64,000 nucleotides of DNA from Microglena sp. YARC (GCA_022414725.1 CM039463.1:83540172-83604171), one strand, 5' to 3'. Numbered from the stretch's first letter, positions 33,091 through 46,749 are shown. The notes: a model not told the origin generated them from the letters alone. Made by a program: numbers and translations.

Positions 33091-34380
33091 TATCCGTCTA
33101 TTATTACTGAGGACAATGAGAACATACATGTTGTGTATAATGCATTGCAGGATTCTTTGATTGTCTAAGTTGGTGTTCTTTAGTTCGCATTTATGTTGTA
33201 CATAAATGCCATATGGTAGCCCTTTACACGCAAAGTTCCACCAGCCTTGCCCTTCTGCTCCTTGTTCACCAAGAACAAATATTGCTCACCAACCGCATTT
33301 GCATAGGGCTATGTTTTTTTTTACTACTTCAGACAGACACATTGGTAATTATTGTCTTCTCTAACGACTTAAGACACACTGATGCCTATCTCGAGTGCCA
33401 TATGGGCTTTGGCCCCCATCCTGGCCGCTTAACGCATAATCCGTCAGTTTGCTGGTAGGCGTTAATGCCCTTTGCTCCCCTCTCCAGCCTTGTCGGTTCA
33501 AACTCTCACCCCTCCTTCCACACTAGCAGGAGTGCCGAGGTCTCCTATTATTGCGCATATCTAATCCCAGAGTGTAGCTCCCTCACCCCTGAATAGTCAT
33601 GGAGTAGAGAAGACTACTGATGGGGCAAAGCGTCCCAAGCCAGAAATCTGCTATTGAAGCTTTGCGAGTTATATATAGGCAGCAGTAAAGGAGTGTGTAC
33701 CTCGTGATATCGAGGCTCTTAATGTACGTGAAAGGGTGGTGTTTGCTAAGGGAGAAGATGCCCACGAAAAGAAGGGAGGCGAATCATACTGCTATGGCAG
33801 GATGAGCGCAACAACGTCAACGCCGGTGCTCCTCGGAAAGAGTCATTAGTGCTGCTGGGATCTGTTTGTCCAGAGTGGCTTGTGTATCAAAAGGGGCACA
33901 TAGGAATGAGAGCTGTGCCAGGCTAAATGGTACAAGATGCTGTCAACTGCAGAATGATTGTGTGGAAGTTGAGTCCCTGTGCATACAACAACTCGTACAA
34001 CAGAATTATTGTAATAGAATGCTGATATTCGCTGAATACTGTCATTTAAGATCCAAATACAAACTTGATCATGCAGAAGATTTTTGTTCAGGGTTTTGCA
34101 GGTGCAAATTTTTGTAATGTAAGATAATTGGGCCTGGTGAAGGGCGTGCGTACAGGAACCCTGTCTTAACAGCGGTAGAAAGGGGTGTGTGGTGTTGACG
34201 AGCTGACGTTGAACATAAAGTGCACATAGGGATACCCGGCACTTTGGTGTTGTATATTAGGTCTGTCACTTCTGAGCCATTCGTCAACGGACTTTGTTCG
34301 AAATAGTTAGCATTGTGCTAATGAGCCATTCGTCCGAACGGGAATTCGTACCAAAATAGTAGCACTGTGCTAAAACTATG
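33091..34380. other. Unassigned sequence
   Basis: Short ORFs only. ATGAGCCATTCGTC with a GAACGG or CAACGG continuation occurs twice (about 34270-34345). I see nothing else. Confidence 0.4.
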
Positions 34381-34920
34381 TCTCGTGTTTGGGGTTTGGT
34401 AAGGCTGATGGGGTTGCTCTGACGGGGTTATTGCGTTGGAGGCCTGAATGGGGTCTGCTTAGGGGTACGTGTTGGAGGCTGTGCGGGGTGTGCATTGGAG
34501 GCTGATGGGTTGCTTTAAGTTACTGCGTTGGAGGCTGATGGGTTGTTGGTTTCTGCGTTGAGGCATGATGGGGTCGTGCATTGGAGGGATTGGGGTGCTT
34601 TTAAGTGTTATTGCGTTGGGAGGCTGATGGGGTGCTTGGGGGTTGCTGCGTTGGAGCTGATGGGTTGCGATTGGAGGGATGGGGTTTTTTGGGAGGTCTG
34701 CATTGAGGTGTGGGTTGCTGTTTGGGAGGCTGAATGGTTGTTTTGGTGGGTGCTTGCATTGGGAGGCTATGGGGTTGCTTTTAGGAGGTGCCTGAATTGG
34801 ATGGACGTTGGCTGTGGGAATTGATTGGAAGGGAGATATGGTTGTTGTGGGGTTGTGCATTGGAGATGAATGGGTTGCTTTTGGAGGTGCGGCATTGGAG
34901 CTGATGGGGTTCTGTTTGGG
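34381..34920 (+). repeat. G/T-rich minisatellite abutting the gap
   Basis: TGCGTTGGAGGCTGATGGGGTTGC-like units of about 30-55 bp repeat irregularly up to the N run. ORFs that cross the N run are not real. Confidence 0.8.
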
Positions 34921-35920
34921 NNNNNNNNNNNNNNNNNNNNNNNNNNNNNNNNNNNNNNNNNNNNNNNNNNNNNNNNNNNNNNNNNNNNNNNNNNNNNNNN
35001 NNNNNNNNNNNNNNNNNNNNNNNNNNNNNNNNNNNNNNNNNNNNNNNNNNNNNNNNNNNNNNNNNNNNNNNNNNNNNNNNNNNNNNNNNNNNNNNNNNNN
35101 NNNNNNNNNNNNNNNNNNNNNNNNNNNNNNNNNNNNNNNNNNNNNNNNNNNNNNNNNNNNNNNNNNNNNNNNNNNNNNNNNNNNNNNNNNNNNNNNNNNN
35201 NNNNNNNNNNNNNNNNNNNNNNNNNNNNNNNNNNNNNNNNNNNNNNNNNNNNNNNNNNNNNNNNNNNNNNNNNNNNNNNNNNNNNNNNNNNNNNNNNNNN
35301 NNNNNNNNNNNNNNNNNNNNNNNNNNNNNNNNNNNNNNNNNNNNNNNNNNNNNNNNNNNNNNNNNNNNNNNNNNNNNNNNNNNNNNNNNNNNNNNNNNNN
35401 NNNNNNNNNNNNNNNNNNNNNNNNNNNNNNNNNNNNNNNNNNNNNNNNNNNNNNNNNNNNNNNNNNNNNNNNNNNNNNNNNNNNNNNNNNNNNNNNNNNN
35501 NNNNNNNNNNNNNNNNNNNNNNNNNNNNNNNNNNNNNNNNNNNNNNNNNNNNNNNNNNNNNNNNNNNNNNNNNNNNNNNNNNNNNNNNNNNNNNNNNNNN
35601 NNNNNNNNNNNNNNNNNNNNNNNNNNNNNNNNNNNNNNNNNNNNNNNNNNNNNNNNNNNNNNNNNNNNNNNNNNNNNNNNNNNNNNNNNNNNNNNNNNNN
35701 NNNNNNNNNNNNNNNNNNNNNNNNNNNNNNNNNNNNNNNNNNNNNNNNNNNNNNNNNNNNNNNNNNNNNNNNNNNNNNNNNNNNNNNNNNNNNNNNNNNN
35801 NNNNNNNNNNNNNNNNNNNNNNNNNNNNNNNNNNNNNNNNNNNNNNNNNNNNNNNNNNNNNNNNNNNNNNNNNNNNNNNNNNNNNNNNNNNNNNNNNNNN
35901 NNNNNNNNNNNNNNNNNNNN
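34921..35920. other. Assembly gap, 1000 N
   Basis: Exactly 1000 unknown bases, a scaffold gap of conventional size. Its true length is unknown. Confidence 1.
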
Positions 35921-38900
35921 AGCACGTAAACACACAAAAAGTAAGCACGGTACCCACTAGCTAGTGGGCAAGCACATGTCATGGCTATTGTAAGTATGAC
36001 TGATGTACGATCAAATCCTTCACGTGCGACATGTATCAATTGACCCCCCAGACCGCCAATGATCCTACAGACCTGAGGCGCCGACAAGGATAACCGGCCA
36101 GGCAACACGTACAACATGCAGGTTAAGTGTGTACATATACATGGGCAATACATGCACAGCACTCATACAGAAAACCAACTAATAACAAATCAACAACAAC
36201 ACGTACACACAGACAAACAAGTAAAGCACGGATACCCACTAGCTAGTGGTCAAGCAAAATGATCATGGCTATATGTAAGTACTGAACTATGTAGTCAAAT
36301 CCTTCACGGCGTACATGTATGCAATGTGACCCCCCAGCAACCGCCAATGATCCTAAAGTACCTGAGGCGGCCCAGGGAATAACGAGCAGGCCACAATAAC
36401 GTATCACACAATGGCAGGTTAAGGACATGACAAGTAATCATAACATACAGGACGCCTAACATGCACCGAGCACATCTGCTAGGAAGGACACGACAATAAT
36501 GTCACAATTACAGCCAAGGGAATCTGCCGACGCGCCTGCACTTGTTCATCTTGGACGCAGCAGGCCAGGGAAGGGCAAATGCGTGTGTACATGTGTACAT
36601 ATACCATGGGCATCATGCCAAGCACTCATACAGAAACACACTAATAACAATCACACAAGCACGTACACCAACAAACAAGTAGCACGGAACCCACTAGTAG
36701 TGGGCAAGCAACATGTCACTGCATATGTAAGTATGACTATGTACGTCAAAATCCTTCACGTGCGACATGCATTGCAATGTGAACCCCCAGACCGCCAATG
36801 ATCCTGAAGACCTGACAGGCCCGCCAGCGATAACCGGCAGGCCACAACGTACAGCACATGCAGGTTACTGTGTACATATACATGGGCATACATGCACAAG
36901 CCACTCATACAGAAACACAACTAATAACAAATCACACACAGCTCGACACACACAAACGAGTAAGTCACAGATAGCCCACCATAGCTAGTGGGCAAGCAAC
37001 ATGATCATGGCTATATGTAAGTATGACTATGTACGCGTAAATCCTTCACGTGCGTACATGTTGCATGTGACCCCTCCGACGACCGCCATGAATCCTAAAG
37101 ACCTGAGGTGCGCCCACAGGGATTACACCGGCAGGGCCACACGTACACACATGCAGGTTAAGGACTGACAAGTAATCATACATACAGAGCCAACATGCCA
37201 CCAGCACACTGCTAGGAAGGACACGCACAATAAATGTCAAAATTACATGCGCCAGGGATCTGGCCGACGCAACCTTGTTCATCCTTGGAGCAGCAGGCCA
37301 AGGAAGGGCACTGCGTGTGTACGTTGTGTACATCATACATGCATAACATGCACAAGCACTCATGAGCAGAAACATACAGACTAATAAAATCACACAAGCA
37401 CGTACACACACAAGCAGTAAGCACGGATACCCACTAGCTAGTGGGAAGCAACATGATTATGGCTTACTAATGTAAGTATGACTAATGTACGTCAAATCCT
37501 TCACGTGCGTACATGTATGCAATGTGACCCCCAGAACCGCCAATGATCCTAAAGACTGAGGCGCCCCAGGGATAACGGGAGCACAGTAACACATGCATGC
37601 AGGTTACATGTGAACATATACCATGGGATACATGCACAAGCACTCATCACAGAAACCCAATAATAACAAATTCCCAAGACGTACACATACATAGCAGTAA
37701 GCCACGGAATAACCCCACTAGCTAGTGGGCAAGCAACATGTTTCTGGCTATTATGTAATATGACTAATGTACGTCAAAATCCTTCATCACAGTGCGTATC
37801 ATGTATGCAATGTGACCCCCCAGACAGCCGCCAATGATTAAAACCTGAGGCGCCCCAGGGATAACGCAGGCCACACGTACACCATGCAGGTTAAGGACAT
37901 GACAAGTAATCTATTTTACATCAGACGCCAAACATCGCACAGCACACTGCTAGGATAGGAACGCACATAATGTCACAATTTACATGCCAAGGAATCTGCC
38001 GACGCACGCTTGTTTCATTCCTTGGAGCAGCAGGCCAGGGAAGGCAAATGGCGTGTGTTAGTTGTACATATACATGGGATACATGCACAAGCACTCATAC
38101 AGAAACACAACTAATACAAATCACACAAAGCAGTACACACACACAAGCAAGTAAAGCACCGGATACCCACTAGCTAGTGGGCAGACATGATCATGGCTAT
38201 CTGTAAGTATGACTAATTACGTCAAAATCCTTCACGTCGTACATGTATGGCAATGTGAACCCCCCAGACCCGCCAATGAATCCTAAAGACCTGAAGGCGC
38301 CCAGGGATAACCGGCAGGCCCAACACGTACACACATGCAGGTTACGTGTGTACATATACATGGGCATACATGCACACTTCAGCACTCATACAAAACCAAA
38401 CAACTGAAATAACCAAATCACAACAAGCAACGTACACACACAAGCAAGTAAGACAGGATTACCCACTAGCTAGTGGCAAGCAACATGATCATAGGCTATA
38501 TGTAAGTATGACTTGTACGTCAAATCCTTTCACGTGCGTACACATGTATGCGCCAATGTGAACCCAGGAGACCCGCAATGAATCCTAAAGACCCTGGAGG
38601 CGCCGCCAGGGATAACCGGCAGGCCACAACGTAACACAACTGCGGTTAAGGGACATGACAAGTAAATCATACATCACAGACGCAAACATGCCAACCAGCA
38701 ACACTGCTGGAAGGACACGCACATAATGTCACTATTACATGCCAAGGGAATCTGGCCGACGCACCTTGTTCATCCTTGGAGCAGCAGGCCAGGGAAGGGC
38801 ATGCGTGTGTACGTGTGTACATATTACATTGGGCAAACATGCACAAGCACTCATACAGAAACACAATACATAAACGAATCACACAAGCACGTACACACAC

Positions 38901-41900
38901 AACAACAAGTAAGCACGGATACCCAACTAGCTAGTGGGCAAGCACATGATCATGGCTATAGTAAGTAGACTATGTACGGGTCAGTTCCCTTCACAGTGCG
39001 TACATGGTATGCAATGTGACCCCCAGAACCCCGCCAATGATCCTGAAGACCTGAGGCGCCCCAGCGATAACCGGCAGGCCACACGTACACACATGCACGT
39101 TACGTGTGTGACATATACATGGGCATTACATGCACAGCACTCATACAGAAACACAACTAATAACAAACCACACAAGCTCGTACACACACAACAAGTAAGT
39201 CACAGATACCATAAGCTAGTGGGGCAAGCAACATGATCATGCTATAATGTAAGTTGAACTATGTACGTCAAATTCCTTCACGGCGATAATGTATGCAATG
39301 TGACCCCAACCGCCAATGATCCTAAAGACCTGCAGGCGCCCAGGGATACCGGCAGGCACACGTACACACATGCAGGTTTAAGGACATGACCAGTTATCAA
39401 TACATACAGACCGCCAAACATGCCACCAGCACACTGCTAGGAAGGACAGCACATAAATGTCACAATTACATGCCAAGGGAATCTGGCCGACAGCACCTTG
39501 TTCATCCTTGGAGCAGCAGGCCAGGGAAGGCATGCGTGTGTACGTGTGTACATATACACTGGGCATCATGCACAAGCACTCATACAGAAGACACAACTAA
39601 TAACAAATCACACAAGACGTACACACACAAGCAGTAAGCACGGATCCCACTAGCTAGTGGGCAAGCAACATGACATGGGGCTTTTTTAAATATTTTGGGT
39701 TAAAAAAAGGGTTTATGACTATGTACGTCAAATCCTTCAGCCGTGCGTACATGTATGCAATGTGACCCCCCCAGACCCGCCAATGATCCTAAAAGACCTG
39801 AGCGCCCCAGGAATAACCGGCAGGCCCACACGACACCACATGCCCGTTACGTGTGTACATATACATGGGCCATACATGCAACAAAGCCACTGCATCACAT
39901 AAACCACAACTAATAACAATCACACAAGGCAGTACACAACACAAGAAGTAAAGCACGGAATTACCCACTAGCTAGTTGGGGCAAGCAACATGATCATGCT
40001 ATATGTAATGTATGACTATGTACGTCAAATTTCCTTCACGTGCGTACATGTATGCAATGTGCCCCCCGACCCGCCAATGATCCTACAGACCTGAGGCGCC
40101 CCAGGGATAACGCGCAGGCCACACGTACCACATGCAGGTTTAAGACATGACAAGTAATCATACATACAGAACGCCAACATGGCCACCAGACACCTGCTAG
40201 GAAAGGACACGCAACGAATAAGTCACAATTACATGCCACGGGAATGCTGGCCGAACGCACCTTGTTCATCCTTGGAGAACAGGCCAGGGAAGGGCATGCG
40301 TGTGTACGTGGTGTCATATAGCATGGGCATACATGCACAAGCACTCATACAGAAACACAACTAATACAAATCACCAAGCACGTACCCACACAAACAATAA
40401 GCACGGATACCCCACTAAGCTAGTGGGCAATGCAACATGATCATGGCTATATGTAAGTATGACTATGTACGTCAATCTTCAAGTGCGTACATGTATGCAA
40501 TTGTACCCCCCAGACCCGCCAATGATCCTAAAAGACACTGAGGCGGCCCCAGGGATAACCGGCAGGCTCCTACACGTACACACATCGCATGTTACGTGTG
40601 TACATTCATGGCCATACATTTGCACAAGCACTTCATATATAAACGACAATAATAACAAATCACACAAGCACGTACACACACAAGCAGCTAAGCACGGATA
40701 CCCACTAGCTAGTGGGGCAAGCAAACATGATTCATGGCTATATGTAGTATGACCTATTACGTCAAATCCTCTCACGGCGTACATGTATGCAATGTGACCC
40801 TGACCCGCCAATGATCCTAAAGACCTGAGGCGCAGGGATAACCGCAGGCCACAAGTACACACATGCAGGTTAAGGAACATGACAAGTATGCATACATACA
40901 GAACGCCAAACATGCACCAGCACACTGCTAGGAAGGACAAACGCACATAATGGTCACAATTACATGCCAAGCGGAATCTGGCCGACGCACCTTGTTCCAT
41001 CCTTGGAAGCAGCAGGCCAGGGAAGGGCATGCGTGTGTACGTGTGTCATATACATGGGCATACATGCAACAAGCACTCATACAGAAACACAACTAATAAA
41101 AATCACACGAAGCACGTACACACAATGTGTACAAAAAGTAAGCACGATACCCACTAGCTAGTGGGACAAAGCAACATGATCATGGCTATATGTAAGTATG
41201 AACTATCGTACGTTCAAATCTTCACAGTGCGTCATGTATGGATGTGCCCCCCTGACCGCCAATCGATCCTAAGAACCTGAGGCGCCCCAGTGATAACGGC
41301 AGCCACACGTACAACACATGCAGGTTAAGGAACATGACAAGTAATCACTGACATACAGTACGCCAACATGCCACCAGACACTGCTAGGCAGGACACGCAC
41401 TGTAAATGTCACAATTACAATGCCAAGGAATTCTGGCCGACGCACCTTGTTCATTCCTTGAGCAGCAGGCCAGGGAAGGGCCATCGGTGTGTACGTTTGT
41501 ACATATAACATGGGCATACATGCCACAAGCCACTCATACAGAAACCACAACTAATAACCGAATCACAAAGCACGTACACACACAAACAAGTAAGCACGGA
41601 TACCCACTAGCTAGTGGGCAAAGCACATGACATGGCTATAATTGTAAGTATGACTATGTAGTCAATTCCTTCACTGCGTACATGGTATGCAATGTGACCC
41701 CAGACGCCGCCAATGATCTGAAGACCTGAGGAACCTCAGCGATAACGGCAGGCACACGTACCAACATGCACGTTACGTGTGGTCATATACATGCATACAT
41801 GCACAAGAAGCATCATACAGAAACACAAACTAATACAAATCACACAAGCTCGTACACACAACAAACAAGTAGGCACAGATACCCACTAGCTAGTGGGCAA

Positions 41901-43737
41901 GCCCCCATGATCATCGGCTATATGTAAGTATGACTGTACGTCAAATCTTCACGTGAAAGTACATGTATGCAATGTGACCCCCAGACCGGCCAATGAGATC
42001 TAAAGACCTAGGCGCCCCCAGGGAAACCGGCAGGCCACACTAACACACATCAGGTTAAGACATGAAAGTAATCATACATATCAGACGCCAAACATGGCAC
42101 AGCACACTGCTAGGAAGCGACACGCCACATAATGTCACAAATTACATACAAGGGAATCTGGCCGACGCACCTTGTTCATTCCTTGGAGCAGCCAGGCAGG
42201 AAGGGCATCGTGTGTAAGTGTGTACATATACATACATGGTCATACATGCATCAAGCACTCATAAAGAAACACAACTAATCAAATCACACAAGCACGTAAC
42301 ACACACAAACAGTAAGCCGGATACACACTAGCTAGTGGGCGAAGCAACATGATCATGGCCTATATGTAAGTATGACTATGTACGTCAAAATCCTTCACGT
42401 GCGTACATGTATGCAATGTGACCCCCCAGACCTCCGCGCAATGATCCTGAAGACCTGAGGCGCCCCAGGGATAACGGCAGGCCACACGTACACACATGCA
42501 CGTTACGTGTGTACATATACATGGGCATATAACATGCACAAGCACTCATACAGAAACACAACTAATAACAATCACACAAGAACGTACACACACAAGCAAG
42601 TAAGCACGGATACCACTAGCTAGTGGGCAAGCAACATGATCATGGCTATATGTAAGTATGACTATGTACGTCAAATCCTTCACGTCGCGTACATGTATGC
42701 AATGTGACCCCCTGACCCGCCAATGATCCTAAAGACCTGAGGCGCCCCAGGGATAACCGGCAGGCCACATAACGTACACACATGCAGGTTAAGGACATGA
42801 CAAGTAATCATACATACAAGACGCCACACATGCCACCAGCACACTGCTAGAAGGACACGCACATAATGTCACAATTACATGCCAAGGGAATCTGCCGACG
42901 CACCTTGTTCATCCTTGGAAGCAGTAGCCAGGGAAGGGCATGCGTGTGTACGTGTGTACATATACATGGGCATACGATGCCAAGCACTCATACAGAAACA
43001 CAACTAATAAACAAATCACACAAGCACGTACACACACAAACAAGTAAGCACGGATACCACTAGCTAGTGGGCAGCAACATGATCATGGCTATATGTAAGT
43101 ATGAACTATGTACGTAAATCCTTCACGTGCGTACATGTATGCAATGTGACCCCCCCAGACCCGCCAATGATCCTAAAGACCTGAGGCGCCCCAGGGATAA
43201 CCGGCAGGCCACACTACACACATGCAGGTTGCGTGTGTACATATACATGGGCATACATGCACAGCACTCATACAGAAACACAACTAATAACAAATCACAC
43301 AAGCACGTACACACACAAGCAAGTAAGCACGGATATCCCACTAGCTAGTGCAAGCAACATGATCATGGCTATATGTAAGTATGATAATGTACGTCAAATC
43401 CTTCACGTGCGTACATGTATGCAATGTGACCCCCCAGACCCGCCAAGAATCCTAAAGACCTGAGGCGCCCCGGGATAGCGCGCAGGCCACACGTACCACA
43501 CATGCAGGTTAAGGACATGACAAGTAATCATACATACAGACGCCAAACATGCCATCAGCACACTGCTAGGAAGGACACGCACATAATGTCACAATTACAT
43601 GCCAAGGGAATCCGCCCGACGCACCTTGTTCATCCTTGGAGCAGCAGGCCAGGGAAGGGCATGCGTGTGTACGTGTGTACATATACATGGGCATACATGC
43701 ACAAGCACTCATACAGAAACACAACTAATAACGAATC
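35921..43737 (+). repeat. Dimeric satellite, ~730-bp higher-order unit
   Basis: A long subunit (about 430 bp, containing TTAAGGACATGACAAGTAAT and CCTTGGAGCAGCAGGCCAGG) alternates with a short subunit (about 300 bp, containing GGTTACGTGTGTACATATAC). The long-subunit marker recurs near 37893, 40142, 40871, 41333, 42057, 42790 and 43510, mostly 720-735 bp apart; the 41333 copy follows after only ~460 bp. Each subunit carries palindrome CCCACTAGCTAGTGGG, then CATGATCATG. Most differences between copies at 35.9-42.3 kb are single-base indels; copies near 42.4-43.7 kb are cleaner. No genes. Confidence 0.9.
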
Positions 43738-44628
43738 AATGTGTGGGAGCACTTCTTGCCTTTCTGTGCTCATGTGCAACTGACTTGGCCCACTTCCAGC
43801 GTTTGGCGTTGTTCCGGATCTGCAAGTCAATGGGATTATGCATGAGTAAGAAGACAAGATCGATGTGTGCCAAGCAAGGGCCAGTCAAAGAAAGTCACCC
43901 GTCTGCCCTCTTCCCCCTCATACATACACGCACACTAGTACTAGCCCCACAATACCTACCTGCCAGGCGTATCTCAACTAAAGGAATCCCCCCCCCCCCC
44001 CCCCCCCCCTCTCTTTCATCCCCTCCCATCTCTTTCATCCCACCCCCATCTCTATCCCCCCCCCCCCCATTATATTTCATCCCACCCCATCTCTTCATCC
44101 CACCCCCCATCTCTTTCATCCCACCCCCATCTCTTTCATCCCACTCCCATCTCTTTCATCCCACCCCCCTACCCCCACCCCCACCCCCCCTCCCTCCCCT
44201 GATCATCTCAGACCCATCCACAAAACGCACGCAGCCCCTCACAGGTCGACGCGCATTCCGCATACCGAAAACGGCCAGGGTTGGCACGCGCAGGGCAGGA
44301 ACGCGGAAATTGGAAGCTATTCACGACGGTCGTCAACACCTACCTGGATGTCAGGAGGACAATGCTTCATCCAAAACGCGGACTCGCAGTACTTTGAGGC
44401 TGCGGAAGACGGGATGGTTAGGTTAGCTAAGAGAGCTTGACTGGCGCCACTGACGCAATGGCGCTAGGTGCAAGGGTCAGCGCGATAAAATCAATGCATG
44501 GTGTCAACGAACAACAACCTCTGGTCTTGAGGGCGGTACCGTTAGCGCCAAGCATCTTTGACGTGCGGGTTGAGGAGCCTGAGTTCGTTCATGTGAGCAC
44601 GAGAGGATTTTGAATTTGAAAGATGTAC

Positions 44629-44674
<46 letters not shown>

Positions 44675-45539
44675 TTCCTGAAACGCTCCCCGGTATCCTT
44701 GCATTGCTTCCTTTCTTTCGAGTCAACAGACAGACGAGCATTTATAATTTGCGGTAGCTGCTCTTGCGAGCGAGCTCCAGGGTAAGCAGTGATGCTTGCA
44801 GTACACGCAAGTGCGTTTTAAAACGCACAAATTCAACGAATTTGTGAGTTGAAGCCAGCGCTAGACAGCATGCGCCGGGAAATGCTACCTATGGGCGCTG
44901 CGCTCCAGCAACTAACTAATTGAGTTAGTGCACAATGGGCGGGAGGAGACTAGAAAAACCTAAGTTTACTGCGCCCTACCTGCGGCCTGCACAAACGGCA
45001 CACATGCACCATATGGTGAAAGCGAGCTCCATGGTAAGCATTCCATATAGCTCCCTGCTTGGCTGCTCGCTGATGCTGATGCCCCGCGAATTTTGATTTA
45101 GTGGATTTGTGTGTCGAAGCCAGCGATTTACAGCATGCGCGGGAAGATAAGTCGGGATGAGCCGGGATGTAGTCTGTCGTCTGCCTGCGCGGGATGATAA
45201 GTCGGGATGAGCCGGGGTGAAGTCTGTCGTCTGCCTGCGATTCTGACGGGGAAATCCTAGGCTGGCAGTTGCTTTCCCTTGTGACCCTGCATAGGAATGT
45301 CGCGTTATGGCATATCGCGATGCAAGACGCAACATAAAGTAATATAACTGGTGTTAACTTGTGTTTACGCTTATCTAGGGGTGGGGTCGAGGAGTTTGAC
45401 CCTTTTGAGGTGTCGTGGAGGGAGAATAACGTTTGATGATTTAAGCTAACTTGGTTTAACCTGCTTAACTTGTATTTAACTCGCTTTAATGTCATATAAC
45501 GTCGTTTAATGTCGTTTAACGTCCAAACCTGTTTCCAAG
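43738..45539 (+). repeat. Right-end segment of the giant element, outer copy
   Basis: Homologous to 24011-26033 in the same order: CCCACTTCCAGCGTTTGGCG, ATCTCTTTCATCCCACCCCC minisatellite (about 44015-44180), (CT)n at 44636-44669, the GATGAGCCGGGATG duplication (45140-45235), TTAAC-rich subterminal region (45345-45510) and the inverted end TTAACGTCCAAACC. It is followed at once by the 71-bp satellite. Confidence 0.8.
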
Positions 45540-46095
45540 CTTGCCCCTTGCCATTATCCCAGCCCCTCCTTACTCCCTAACACCTACCCTGCTCTGCTCA
45601 TCACTGTCGTCTTGCCCCTTGCCATTGTCCCTGCCCCTCTTTGCTCTCTATTGCATGCCCTGCCTTGTTGATCACTGATGTCTTGCCTCTTGCCATTATC
45701 CCTGCCCCTCCTTACTCCCTAATGCCTACCGTGCTCTGCTCATCACTGTCGTCTTTCCCCTTGCCATTGTCCCTGTTACCTCTGTGCTCTCTAACGCCTG
45801 CCCTGCTCTTCTCATCACTGTCGTCTTTTGCCTCTTGCCATTATCCCTGCCCATCTTCGCTCTCTAACGCCTACGCTCCCTTGTTCATCACCGTCGTCCT
45901 TCCTCTTGCCATTATCCCTGCCCCTCCTTACTCCCTAACACCTACCTTGCTCTTCTCATCACTGTCGTCTTTTGGCCCTTGCCATTATCCTGCCCTCTCT
46001 GCTCTCTATCGCTTTGCCCTGCTCTGCTCATCACTGTCGTCTTGCCCCTTGCCATTATCCCTGCCCCTCTTTGTTCTTTACCGCCTCCTTGCTCT
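45540..46095 (+). repeat. 71-72 bp satellite array, right part
   Basis: About seven to eight more units of the array seen at 14340-15892, in the same orientation. It is the right flank of the giant element. Confidence 0.9.
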
Positions 46096-46105
46096 GCATG
46101 TCTTG

Positions 46106-46194
46106 CAGGGCAAGAGGATGGATGGAAATGCTACAGCTGCGATGAAGATTGCTACCACGAAGGAACTATAAATGCCGAAGATGGAAATATATAA
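46106..46194 (+). CDS. Candidate host terminal exon, product unknown
   Basis: It is preceded by CATGTCTTGCAG, a good acceptor. The open frame reads GQEDGWKCYSCDEDCYHEG..., then a stop near 46192. The Cys/His pattern C-x2-C-x3-C-x-H could bind metal but is too short to assign. The satellite and giant element would then lie in the intron before it. Confidence 0.3.
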
Positions 46195-46550
46195 TAGAAG
46201 CAGCGAAGATATATATAGATGTATAGCTTTGCTTGGACGTTTCTACTTAGTGGATATATGGGCGTATGTCTTCATGAGTAGACAAATGGATAGCTACTTG
46301 CAGGCTGCCTATATATATACTTGTACTTGAACTTAATTAGCTACATGGCTCCAGCCAGCAATTTGGCTGCTCGTCGTCTTTTGCTCGCTATCTATCTATG
46401 GTTAATGGATATAGAGGAAATATATGGGATGTAGCGGATATACATGTGTAAGGATGCTTACATAGATATATAGGTAGATTAATAAGTTAATGGATGCACA
46501 CGGTAGTTTATTATGTATGTAATCTATCTTCTCGAATCCTGATGTAATTG
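46195..46550. other. AT-rich sequence, possible 3' flank
   Basis: TATATA-rich, with GATAGATA-like strings and no ORF of note. It could be the 3' untranslated region and downstream DNA of the exon-like piece at 46106. Confidence 0.3.
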
Positions 46551-46689
46551 AGAAATGCTCCTGGAAAATGTGACCTCTCCGACCACCGTGCCCAAACCGC
46601 CCTGCAAGCGAAGTACAGGCAAAAAGTCTCAGAAGACCGAACATTTCGCCTCATTACCGTGCACAAGCCGCCGTGCGTGGCGAGATGCC

Positions 46690-46723
46690 GTCGAAATATC
46701 TCAGAAGTCTGAGACATTTCGAC
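46690..46723. repeat. Near-perfect hairpin, 16-bp arms and 2-nt loop
   Basis: GTCGAAATATCTCAGA pairs with TCTGAGACATTTCGAC with one mismatch. A related CGAAATGTCTCAG lies about 25 bp downstream, and similar strings occur at 11.86-11.99 kb. Confidence 0.85.
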
Positions 46724-46749
46724 GACAATCCGCCTAGGCGAAATGTAGG

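Larger units (their letters stand above)
15896..45539. mobile_element. Giant CACTA-like element without visible transposase (~29.6 kb)
   Basis: The left end starts CACTATGGAAACAG and continues TTGGACGTTAA. The right end, read inward, has CTTGGAAACAGG then TTTGGACGTTAA, a degenerate inverted match. CTT occurs directly outside both ends (15893-15895 and 45540-45542), fitting a 3-bp target duplication, and the 71-bp satellite continues across the insertion. GTTAA/TTAAC motifs crowd both subterminal regions, as in CACTA (EnSpm) elements. No transposase is visible, so it would be non-autonomous. The interior is satellites, simple repeats, a LINE fragment and a 1000-base gap. Alternative: nested or composite insertions. 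Confidence 0.5.

Noticed and set aside
34459..36162. Long ORFs on both strands through 34.4-36.2 kb
   Set aside because: They consist mainly of the 1000-base N gap; open length there is meaningless.
35921..43737. CRISPR-like array
   Set aside because: Units are 300-430 bp, fully repetitive without unique spacers, in a eukaryotic repeat context.
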